A stretch of DNA of 64,000 bases from Schistocephalus solidus. Its lineage: Eukaryota; Platyhelminthes; Cestoda; Diphyllobothriidea; Diphyllobothriidae. Positions 11,931-23,000 of the stretch are shown here, piece after piece (position 1 is the first letter of the stretch; the number at the start of each line of letters is the position of its first letter). The position numbers were made by a program, and so were the translations under genes. A model generated the notes under the pieces. That model was not told the origin of the DNA. It made no database searches and saw only the letters and a program-made list of their open reading frames with translations. The stretch is from positions 20,642 through 84,641 of the forward strand of contig WEDG01011499.1 of the NCBI GenBank assembly GCA_017591395.1, written 5' to 3'.

Positions 11931-12560
11931 AACAAGTAACATTATTGACTGCATCCCATGCACCAACCACCTTTGTGTTAACGGTACCCATACGGGCTGA
12001 TGTCTACTGACTCACGTCAACGAACGTGAGTAATCCGTTCGACGATGTTACCCATTGTCGCTCGTGTTTTTGCACTAACTTGAGTTTGACCACCGCTCCA
12101 AGTGGGACAGTACTGAAGGGAAAGTTATGGTCAAAATTAATTAGGTGCGAGAATGCCTCACAGCTTGGTATTTTTGCAGGATCAGCATCAACCGCTTCGT
12201 CAATCTTGATTCTTAGGTCTAAGGACTATATGACAGGCTTACTTGCACCAACGCCCTGACAACAGTAGCTAATCCGTGCTCAGCCGTTGGAATCACACTC
12301 TCTCGGCCTATTGCCGTCTGCTCCCGTTATGCATCGGCGTCCCCTAATCGCCAACCGCCTGCCACAGGCAGAAGTAACTGCTCTTTCCTTCTCTCACCTC
12401 CTTGCGCAAAAATGCCGCAATTATGTGCCCATCTTCTCACACTAGATGTCGGTCTGTTGCAGTCGATCCTGTCACGCCATCTGATCTGGTTCGGCTATCT
12501 AACTTTCTACTCTGCTCATATGGTCTGATGAGATGTTGGCGCCAATAAATGCAAACTTTA
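11931..12560. mobile_element. GC-richer island, unassigned mobile-element remnant
   Basis: Base composition rises well above the surroundings and AT runs disappear, as in several other element remnants here. It includes a perfect 8-bp stem with a 6-base loop (12,010-12,017 with 12,024-12,031) and ends with a TTGGCGCCAATAAATGC stretch that carries a polyadenylation-like AATAAA. Neither strand yields a recognised protein motif. An LTR or a non-coding part of a retroelement is the most likely explanation. Confidence 0.3.
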
Positions 12561-14259
12561 TAAGTACCTCTCGATTTTCCAAAAAGGTTTTTGTCTATAG
12601 TTTAGCCTCAAATAACACGTTGGTTGACCATAAATGTAAAGCAGGTAAATGCGACATGGCGTTTCGTCGTCACAGTCTAATCTACCTTAAAAAGACAATC
12701 TAAATAATCATTATTTTCTGAATTTCAATTAGTATATGTGAAAGAAACTAAGATCATGTCCATGGGGAGACTTTAAAGTACCTTACTGCACATATATCTT
12801 CAAAATGTTACCTTTGATAGGTTTTGAGCTGTGGTTAATTGGAAAATTGACTAGACACCCAACAATGCTGTGCAAAGATATATGGGCAATGGCGTAAATG
12901 AACAAAGTTTATTTGAATCATTTTGCGTGGCAAACAGGTGTCAATTTAAACTAAATGAATAGATAATTATTTCAGGACATTCAAATTTTTCAAAACATTA
13001 AAAAAGTAAATTGACTTTCCTCAAGGAAACTATGTTAAAAGATCGGGAACCATTATTTTTCTATTTATCTATATAATATAGTCTTTTTCCTGTCACACAG
13101 AAAATTTATGTATGCGGTTTCGTTTTCACATGGGGATTATGTTAGCCAATATCAACTTACTAAATTTGTTCAGAACTAAGGTAAATATTAAATGATACAA
13201 ATGGTAAAAAATCATGTAATATAATCTTCTTGAGGGTGATCATATATCCGTCTATTCCAGAATATCATTTACATTTTCTTCACGCAAAGTTAACTTAAGC
13301 ATAATTTAATGCATTTATAGATGCGTTACTCCTGCCGAGAACTTTGAAAATTGAAATGAAGCACTTATGCTTATTTTTCCTTCAGACCTATTTCTTACCT
13401 AATAAAAAAATAATTTTGACATATTTTCACCTTCTGAAATCTTTGGTTCATTAGCTTTGTGCCTTCTATGTAGATCATTCAAATATGAGTTACGAATTAT
13501 ACACAGAAGAAACTATGTTATAAGGAAAGTTGAGGGGCACTTATATTTTATCATTTATTAACTATCTGGATTTTAACATGGCCTCTGAATAAATGATTGA
13601 CAGTCACGCGAAAATTGTTCAATGCAGCCTCCCAGTGAGAAGCCATTTAGATGTTACAATATACATTTCCAAGTTCGCTCAATTGTACGCATGTGGCAAC
13701 TACAAAAATCGAACATCAATTACCTCTTGACTTTGAGGTACACAAATTCAAGCACTTCTTTGAAAAACACAAAATATTTCAGTGGTTGATATGCGTGCAG
13801 GTTAAATGATAACATACACGGTCAAAAAATTTCTGAAGATGCTTTTGCAAATCTTAGGTTACAATTAACTTCAAGTTTTCCCTTTCCACACTGAAACAGA
13901 CACGACCCGTTTAAAACAACTTTATGACTGTTGACTAGTTCGAAGCACTTAGCCAAAGGAAGTTTTTATCCAGGATTTATATTTGAAAATAAACAATTTA
14001 AAAGCTGTTTGGCCCGTTTGAGGTTCAAGTAGTCAAAATTGGCTCGGAATCACAATGAAGCCAAGCAATTTTCATTAGTGGATCGCCAGCAATTCTAGAA
14101 TCAAATTGATTGATATATTGAAAGAAGTTTGAAAAGTGTGATTATTGAAGGCGGCAAATTGTTATGAGATTGCTGAGCTACATTACGTTTCTGCTTTAAT
14201 AGTCACATAAACAGTGTGCAAGCTCAACTTCCAAATCTTGCAGATATCATAAGCAGCTA
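12561..14259. other. AT-rich non-coding stretch
   Basis: I see no exon, RNA gene or repeat that can be supported here. Confidence 0.4.
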
Positions 14260-14670
14260 CTTGTCAGTTGAAAGTCATCACACCGTCCACTTTTATCCGG
14301 CCAAGCGTGCATGGAAAGATGCGCCAGGATAAGAAAAGTCAATATAATTCCTTCGTAGTTGCGAACGCATATAGTTGTGCCATGAGACATGTTCGTTTGC
14401 TAATAAAAGACCGAAGAGTCTTATTCGAGGTTCTTACGCTAATGACCTCTGAAGAGATCACAGATCTAAAGGATTGACGTGGGTGAATGAAAAGCAAGGT
14501 TTCTTGCCCTGCCCTCTTTTGTGTTTTCACGCTTACGGTCAAAATGTGGTTAAGTGGTCTGATAGATGAGGGAATCAACCGCAAATGAAGCCTTGGGCGC
14601 TTTATCAGGCGTCGCCCCAACACTGGGTGTTGTCATGTCACGATAAAAGTTTAAGTTGGGTGAGAAAAAG
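14260..14670. mobile_element. Unassigned mobile-element-like segment
   Basis: GC-richer segment open for 94 codons on the minus strand and 69 on the plus strand, ending near a CCCCAACACTGGGTGTTG palindrome-like stretch (14,614-14,631). No motif assigns it to a family. The composition shift is the only support. Confidence 0.2.
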
Positions 14671-16429
14671 AATATTTTAAACAATTAGTTTCTTTAGAGA
14701 AGAATTTTTAAAGTGCTGATATAGCATAGTAATTAAACTTAAACAGGATGTAAATGTATTGGTTTCACTTGCATTTAAAGAAAACTGTGGAATATTCTCT
14801 AAACATCTTGTAAGCGTTTTACCTAACACAGGTCTTGAAAGATTGATATCGAGGATTAATTAACATGCAATGTAAAACCTACCGTTGTACGTCTATCTAT
14901 ACCGCCCAAATAAGGAAAAATAATTGCAAAATGCCAACCAAATATGAGAATTTGAGGCACACCATTTAATAAGAAGTTAAAAGAATAAGAGTACTTAAAG
15001 AATATTATTGTGTTTTTAGAAGCAAGATGATTAAATGAAATTAACTTATTTTGTTATAAGATCGCTCACAAGCCGGCTGGAATTGAAAGGGAACTATGGT
15101 TTTGAGAAACAGCTTAGCTAACCTCATTAACTATTTTGGAGTGAATGGCCCAGGCAAACGTTTTTGGCGTGTCAATTTTTTATGCAAATTTATGCATAAG
15201 TAGGGAAGCCAAAACGACTTCGCCATGCCATTGTTAACGATGAAAAAGTTTAAAATGCAGTTTAGTTATGTCGCGCAAGTTAACCAACGGGCAAATCAAA
15301 GAAATAAAGCTATAAAACCCACTCGGTTCGTTCATCTATTTAAAAAGACCGGCAGACCTTCAGGGTGTTTGTGGATAAAACTAAGCGTTAAATTTGAAAG
15401 ACTTGTAGAGTTTTATATCTTTGGTTATATTTTTTTACTGACTTTTCATAAAATGTAAACTATCTCGGTTAATTTTCATCTAGGATTGTTTGAATCATAT
15501 TTAAGAATCAGGTTTCTGTTCACAAAGAGCGTAGAGGATAATTCACCGTGGTTTTGATTTAAGTAATCCGTAAATTTTAGTTACCTATTTGTACTCGCAA
15601 ACTGTCAGTAGCATATTATTTTAAAGGAGACGCAACCATCAGCATTACCCACCATGTATATATGTTTTCCGTTTAGCTATGCTTATTTTGCGTTAAATGT
15701 ATCATTTTCCTGATTAATAGTTCTTTGGTGCTACTCAAAACTTTTGCTCTGCTGTTTATCGGCATTCTACCTTTGTTCAGCTTAGCAAGAGCGATGTTAG
15801 CTAATTGTCATGCTATAAGGCATACAACAGATAAATAAACCCAAAATGAAATGTAAATAATTTTATTGTTATCTTTTCGCGAAAACCTGTTATTATGGGT
15901 GTCAGAAATTTTTTAAAACTAATTTAAATATAATCCGACTGCATTTATCTAAAGCCAGTGATACTTGTATAGCGTATGATCCAGCAGACGGTAGATGCTA
16001 CCTTTCTAGCAGCCTTAAATGACTGCAACTGGACGAAGTACCTAATGAACTTGTTAACTTCACTATTTGAAGCCAGCGTAATACTTTATATATAACTGCC
16101 TCAGAAAATCAAACCTTGAGATGTCAATTTGTGCAAAACGGAAGCACGGTCACATGGTCAGTTATATAAAGAAGGTTTGTCAGAACAAGGTATAGTAATT
16201 CTAAATTCTGTACCAGTTTCTGAACAATCAGGAGTTGTTTACATCAAACTAGGCCAAATGCTGAAATAATGTAGGTTATAACAACGAAAACATTTATCGA
16301 GACAGGATTTCAGGAAGATTGGTTTGCAGACTTTGCTGACCTATGGCTACATTTAAAAACACAAATACATTTTGGCTTATGAAATAGCTAGGAACAGTCA
16401 ACTAGAAGATACATAGGTCACAGTGCAAA
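14671..16429. other. AT-rich non-coding stretch
   Basis: No exon or repeat is supported. A 77-codon plus-strand frame at 15,225-15,458 has no recognisable domain and no good splice sites. Confidence 0.4.
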
Positions 16430-16960
16430 AGATGGTCCTTGGCTAGCAGGTCGATCGTGATTCCGGCCACTGAGTACTGAGCAGATGCTATAATCAGTTC
16501 GGACAGGACTAGCAAGACGGGCGAGCGAAGATGTACGACATCGACAACTGACGCCCAAGATCAAGAGGGGAGAGGCAAACATGCAGGCAAGTCACCAACG
16601 TAGAAGACTGCCTAACCAACGCGCCCACGATCCAGCAAGCAGTTCGTATGAGCAGTTTCGAGTGGGGAAGCTGGCATGTCCCTGAATGCGATGACTCTGA
16701 GGTGACAACGGTCACGCCTGTCCGCTATCGTTCGATCGCGGTAGTCAGCGGCCATCCAGCAGATGCCGGAAGTCGAGAACGGACAGAATATTTGGCTAGT
16801 GGCAACGCCGAAAAAGTCAATGCGGCTAGGAACTGCCATTAAATGAATATTCTGCGCATGGAAACTGCAATGGCTCAGAGATAGCAGAGCAAATATAATT
16901 CACTATGCGCATTCGCATCCTTATATTCCTCGTCTCTTCTGCGGTATTATAAAACTGAGA
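16430..16960. mobile_element. GC-rich island, unassigned (LTR-like) element remnant
   Basis: The strongest GC rise in the left half, rich in CpG (for example CGTTCGATCGCGGTAGTCAG near 16,729). Overlapping short frames are open on both strands, which is expected from composition alone. It ends with a TATATTCC and then TATTATAAAA stretch that could be a decayed promoter. No protein motif is recognisable, so a solo LTR or a truncated retroelement is only a guess. Confidence 0.3.
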
Positions 16961-18139
16961 TATTAGCGATTTGCCGAGTGACATTCCCATCATTAACAAA
17001 ATCCAACTAACACCAAGCCTTCTCAGGAAGCTATTTATCGTACTGAAATCAACTAATAATATTTAAATTATCTTCTCTACATTGCTATGCTACTGGCGTT
17101 GTTCGGCAGTGCATGCGGCGACAATAGTTGCAAGGGGAATGTATTTCTAGGCACAAACAAATTCTTTAGGTGAGGTATGCATTTTGTCCTGTCATAAAAT
17201 TGATAAAAAAAAACAGTGGATACAGGCAACACATAAAACTTCAACTTAATTGGTCAACCGTCTTTTAAACGATAGGGACACTCTTAAGTATTTCAAATGA
17301 AACTTTATTGTCTAAACCACACCATAAGTTAATGGTTATGTAGTATCCTGGTGCCAAATTCGAAATTCTTATTTCACTCGTGTATTTGAACAGCAGCTAA
17401 CGGTGTGGAATCGAGAGCATTCGACCCAAAAAGCCATGCTCCCACTAGATAAAACACATATAATTAGCATGTTTGTTGGCATCTACCTAGATCCAAGAAA
17501 CAATGCAATCAGACAAGACAGGCATTATCAAGCATATGGATTTAGGTACCACATGCAAAATTCTGTTGTATAATTGAAGATTGAAATAAATAATTTCAAC
17601 CGTGTATGTGAATATAATAGATGCTAAGCGTCTTTCTTTGTTAAGCATGATTAAAATTAGACTTTTTTACCATAAATATTTGAGCGACTCCTAACAGGAG
17701 AAGTTTCAAAAATCGGCACGACTAAAATTACGTAGTTTATATGTACTTTGTGTGAATCTTATTTTATTTCATAGGATGCTCACAATTTATTATACTTTTA
17801 TGGATAACTATGATCTTGTGGACCTCAGATTTTTGAATGATGCAGAAGTTAGAATGAGCTATTGGGCTTTTACTTGATTTATGTATCATTTCGCGCTCGT
17901 ACTGGAATGCATTATCATATATAAACAAAAAGAGGAATAGTTCTAGTAAAACGATAGTTATTATTCTCTCCTATTATTACTCTTCATTTTCTTTTCATCA
18001 CTTTTGAAGTCAAAAACAAGTGCTATCTGAAGACCACGTAAGTTCCCGGTTAGTGGAGCCTGCGGATTTCTGAGTTTACATGGGAATTCCGGGCTGCGTT
18101 TATTTGTCTCAAAAAGCTTTTGTCGACTAGAGCAAAATA
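16961..18139. other. AT-rich non-coding stretch
   Basis: I see nothing supportable here on either strand. Confidence 0.4.
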
Positions 18140-18690
18140 ATAATGTACATTGCCAATCACGAGCTGGTCAATGTCGTTTATGCTTCGCAGAGCAACAGGT
18201 TAGCATATATCTTTTCAAAAATGCACCTGATCTCGTTTGCATTACGTAAGAGCATTGCACATTTATTCCCATCTGTCAGCTGTGTAACTTGCACGTTAAA
18301 GAAGAGCTACGGATTTTTGAATTATTCGAGGCATAACTGGAATCCAGGAAAGATTGAATTCACCAGTGCTTTAAAGGGCTGAACCTTGCTTCTGTCCATT
18401 ATTACGAATCTGCTGTTGACTTTTCTGGCCCAGAGCTTTGAAAGGTACACGCCCAGTAACGGCCGCTTGAGTTTCCACAAAGTCACTATGATAATTAGTA
18501 CAGGTGGAGTGCGAGTCCACCAGCGATCCCTTGTATTGCTCGTGAGGTGGCATCTGATTGGGAAGAAAACCCTAAAACGCTGTTCCAGCAGATATGTAGA
18601 TGATATATAGTATATCATGCTACTAGCCGATTCAATAACATATGTATCGGCACGGACTGGAGAGAATTAGGAAATCACAAAAAAAACACA
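18140..18690. mobile_element. Unassigned element remnant next to a Penelope-like fragment
   Basis: GC-richer segment with 74- to 98-codon frames on both strands. The plus frame ends in RYVDDI, which resembles a reverse-transcriptase C motif, but no other RT motif surrounds it, so it is probably coincidence. The neighbouring Penelope-like fragment runs in the opposite direction. The segment could be non-coding element sequence downstream of it. Confidence 0.3.
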
Positions 18691-18699
18691 TCACCTCTT

Positions 18700-19287
18700 T
18701 AGCCGACTATGTTTTGCAAATATCGATTGAGAAGGTAAAGCGATCTCAGGCGAGGATGGTTTAATCATCATCTGACGTTTCATGCTCGTAATTGAGCGCA
18801 TAATCGGATATAAGGCAGAATGGTTAATACATAGCTTAAATAGGTCTTTTGGTACTCACGCCTGATGTTCCACTAGGCTTTGTGCTCATTGGTCCTCTCT
18901 TCTTGCCTAAGTGGTGTCTGACGGCCTAATATGGCACTGGTTGATCGAATTGGCATCTGGTTGCCAGGCCTCGATTATCTCTCTCGCTATTTTGCTTTCG
19001 GCTGGGTCGACTACTTATGCACTGTCGAAACCAAATTGATGATCAGTTTGGAGGGTGTACATGGCGACATGCAATCGTACTTCTTTTCACTTAACGGTTA
19101 GGGTGTGCTCATTCATGCGCAATAGTAGTCATTTGTCGGTCATGCCGTAGCAATGGGCCGGACAGTCTAGACAGTTGACCCAGTAAACAACTACTGACAA
19201 GTCTGCAGGGAGCAGCTGCACCTTGGGGTGCATCAGCAAGCGCCGGATGGTGAGTTCCGGCCTGTGACAAAGACGCATGTTCTGGCG
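18700..19287 (-). pseudogene. Penelope-like element remnant: GIY-YIG endonuclease domain and 3' tail
   Basis: Read on the minus strand from about 19,280, the translation gives RLCHRPELTIRRLLMHPKVQ, then VVVYWVNC-LDC-CYGMTDK, R-MNEH, and finally AREIIEAW. This order (a HRP..T.R..L..PK lead-in, GIY-like VVY, YIG-like CYG, an R..EH helix and a late catalytic-type Glu) is that of the endonuclease domain at the C-terminus of Penelope-like retroelements. Three in-frame stops lie between the CYG motif (19,144-19,152) and the REIIEAW helix (18,964-18,984), and the YVGETGR-type motif is degraded to CYGMTDK, so the copy is dead. The reverse-transcriptase part is missing, because the element is cut at about 19,287 where the tandem array begins. 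The GAAACGTCAGATGATGA stretch and following sequence down to about 18,700 look like the element's 3' tail. Confidence 0.8.
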
Positions 19288-20095
19288 AAGATAATATACC
19301 GTACTGTAGACAAAGGTACCAGCAAAAAGCCCAGAAAAGTGTTTAGATGATGATTATGCTACTGCATGACACAGGTACGAGGGTATCGGATACTCAGTAG
19401 GTTACCCAGCGTTCTCTATGAGTTTTCTGGTATAAAGACTCCATAGAATAATCGGGAAGATAAATTTTGAAAGGAATAAGTGTTGTATATTGAGTAAGAT
19501 TATCCGGAAATGACATTTTAGGATCAGACTCCAAATTTCAATGAAGATAAGGGTCGAAGAAAATCTAGCACTGTGGAATAAGAACGTAATGCCAATTCTT
19601 CAAACAAGTACTGCTACAAGTAGTATGAGATATATCTGGCACAGATCGTATACCATACTCCTGACAGAGCTACAATGTAAAATCCCAGACACGTTTTTTT
19701 CACCGATGTTTCTGCTACTGCATGACTCAGCAATGAGGGCTTCGACACCCCAGTGTTTAGCCAAGAATTCTCTATGACGTTTGTGGTATATGAACTTAAT
19801 AGAATAATCAGGGATATGATTGCTGCAATTATTGAGAGCAGAAAATGGGGTTAGGGTGATCCAGACATGACTCTTTAGGGTCCGACACGAAAAATTCAAT
19901 TGGCATCTGTGTCGTCAAAAAAATGAAAACCTTTTGGAGTTAGTAGGTAATGCCTATTCTAAAAAACAAGTTATACTACAAGTAGTATGAAATGTATATG
20001 GCACAGATGGTATACCGTACCCCTGACATATGTGATAGCTAATCTTCACGATAAGTGTTTTGCCAAGGATCCTGCTGTTGCATGACACGGCAGAA
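19288..20095 (-). repeat. Inverted portion (about 3 units) of the 350-bp tandem array
   Basis: Three units lie in the opposite orientation to the rest of the array. Their anchor appears as CTACTGCATGACACAGG and variants at about 19,358, 19,714 and 20,072, a spacing of about 355. Reverse-complemented, the stretch at 19,395-19,460 gives CCCGATTATT, GGAGTC, ACCAGAAA and AGAGAACGCTGGG in the same order as the direct units. The leftmost unit is partial and abuts the Penelope-like fragment. Confidence 0.8.
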
Positions 20096-23000
20096 TTTAC
20101 GTAAAAATGTTAAACTACTTAAAGTATTACTGATTTCTTAAATGGGCAATACGTGTTTATCCAAGGTTGGTTGATATACATCGACCCAGAACTTCATTGA
20201 CATTTCGGGTCTGAATATAAAAAGTGATTTGGGGTTCAAAAAACCCATTTGCTGCCATTAAAAATTTTAGAAATTATTTCCCCGATTATTATCTCGAATA
20301 CCCTCACTTTTCTGTCATGCTTCTGTGTCACAGGCGAAACACCTGTCTGGCATTAAGCTTGAACGGAGGTTGGAGGCGTGGTATACTATCCTTGAAATTA
20401 ACTTTTCATGCTTCTTTAAGTAATTTTTAATGTAGACTTAGCACAACGTGTTTTTTCAAAGAATTGAAATGACTTCGACCCAAGTGAAAGTTAAAATTAG
20501 TGGTTCTGACACTATAAAGATATTTTCGGATCACATGGCGCATTTACTGCACATACTAACTTCATAAATGATTTCCCCAATCATCGTATGCCACCCATTT
20601 ACCAAAAATCACATAGAAACCACTAAAAAAATTACTTATTTACCGAATCCCTCGCCTCTGTGTCATACAGTTGAAGCAATATTGGTGTAAGTCGCGTCTG
20701 GGCGTTTAGATAGCATCTACGTCGGGAAAACGGTATGTCAACTTTATCATATATATTTGATACTACTTGAAGTACTACGTTTTTGTTGAATGAGCATGAC
20801 ATGGCTTTTCAACAGTTGATAATTTGCTTCGACCCAGATGAACGTTGAAATTCTGGGTCTGACATAAAAAAGTAGTTTCCGGACCACATGGTCCGTTTCC
20901 CTCTAAATATTTTCAGAAATTATTTCCCCGATTATTGATTGGAGTCCGTTTTACAGAAATAATAAAGAGAACACTAAGGGAAGCAATGAGTTGCCGAACA
21001 ACACTTCCCTGTGTCACACAGTTGCAGCAATATCGGGGAAAGTCTAGTCTGGGCAGGTAGCTAGCACCTATGTAGGGAGAACGGTATACCATCTTAACCA
21101 TATATATTTCTTTCTGCTTGTTAAAATACGTTTTTGTTCAAATTTTATTAGGTTGTTATTCCAACGTGGTTGATTTGGCCTTTGGAACAGATGAACGTTG
21201 AAATTCCACGTCAGACACTAACAAAACGATTATGGATCACCACTCCAACTCTTTCATATAATAATTTTCTGAAAACCTTTTCCAGATTATACTTTGGAGT
21301 CCATATACAAGAAACCGCATCGAAAACGCTTGGTGACCCATTGAGGTGCGAACCCCTCGCTTCTGTGTCATGCAGTAGCAGATATATCTGCCAAAAACGT
21401 GTGGTTTTTTTTTGTTGTACTTGCATCGTGAGTAAGTTATACCATCTTTGACATATATTTTGTATACTAATTTTAATACTGCGTTTTTGTAAAATAAGCA
21501 CTTCGTGGTTATTTCGCAGAAGTTTAATGGCTGCGACCCAAATGAAAGTTGAAATTTGTGGTTCTGACACTAAAAAGTCATTTCTGAAACACTTGGCTCA
21601 TTTCCTGTACATAATAACTTCAGAAAGTTTTTCTCCGATTATTGTCTGCAGTCTATTTCCCGGAAATCAGACAGAGAACACTAAGGGAAACACTGAGGTG
21701 CTGATCCCCTCGACTCTGTGTCATACAGTTGCGGAAGTATCGGCGAAAGTCGTGTCTGGCAGTTAGGTAGCACATACGTCGGGAAAACTGTATACCAACT
21801 TTACCATATGTATTTCATGCTACTTGTAATGCTACGTTTTTGTCGAATGTGCATGGTTGAATGCGTATGTTTATTCCACAGTAGATTATTTTCTTTGACC
21901 CAAATGAATTTTGCAATTCCGGATATTAAATTTAAAAGTCAATTCCGGACTACATGGCTCATTTCCAGCACTTAATTATTTCTGAAATAATTTCTCCGAT
22001 TATTGTCTGCAGTCCACTTACTGGAAATCATATTGAGAACATTAAGGGAACCACCGAGGTGCCAAACCCCTTGATTCTGTGTCATTCAGTTGGAGAAACA
22101 TCACTGCAACACCTGTTTGGGCTTCGAAGAATGAGCTCTACATGGTTGTTCTACAGTGTTTTATTTCATTCAACCCAGATGACCATTTTCATGCGAATTC
22201 AGACAGTAAATCGTCACTTTCAGATCAAATGGCTTTATGTCCTGCATTTAGTATTTTCAAAAAATACTTCTGCGTTTTATTCTCTTCCGTCCTTCTACGG
22301 GAAAACTCAAAGGGAATGATTTGGGACCCATTGAGCTGAATAAACCCTCCCTTATGTGTCAGGATGTAGTAGAAACATCGGAGAAACGCGTGTTAACGCT
22401 ATGTTGGAAGTACTGTATACCTGTTTTGCCATATATATTTCATACGTCTTACAGTACTTCGTATTTTTCAGAATAGGCATACCGTGCTTATTACACGGGG
22501 GCTGATTGACTTTAAGTTAAATGTTCATTGAACTTTCAGTTCTGACACTATTATGCCTTGTGCGGATCACCTGACGCCATTTTCTGCTCTTAATAATAAA
22601 TAAAATATATTCTCCGGTTATTACATGAAGAACATATACCCGAAACCGCATTTAGAACACTGGGCAACCCACTGAGGAGCCGCAAAACTCGTAGCTATGT
22701 CATGCAGCCATATGAAAATATTTTCCTATGCATGTCATACTATTTATTTATAACTGATTGCTGTGATTATTGGCTGGAATCTATCTACCTGAAACCACTT
22801 AGACAATGCTGGCCGTCCTACTGAGGAGCCGAATTCCATGTTGCTGTGTCATGCAGAAGCAGAAATATCAATGAAATACTTGCGAGGCATTTGCGAAATT
22901 ACCTATATTGGGATTGCAAAACACCATTTTGCTAACTACATGCCATATTAATTGTAATACTTCTTGTTTTTCGAATGTGCATATTGGGCTTTTTCAACAG

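Noticed and set aside
18386..18610. Plus-strand frame ending in RYVDDI, resembling a reverse-transcriptase C motif
   Set aside because: No upstream RT motifs (palm A, GTPMGSP-like) are present, a stop follows at once, and the adjacent Penelope-like fragment runs on the other strand.
21211..22319. 119- and 121-codon frames in the tandem array
   Set aside because: They span repeat units but are not preserved in other units, so they are chance frames.
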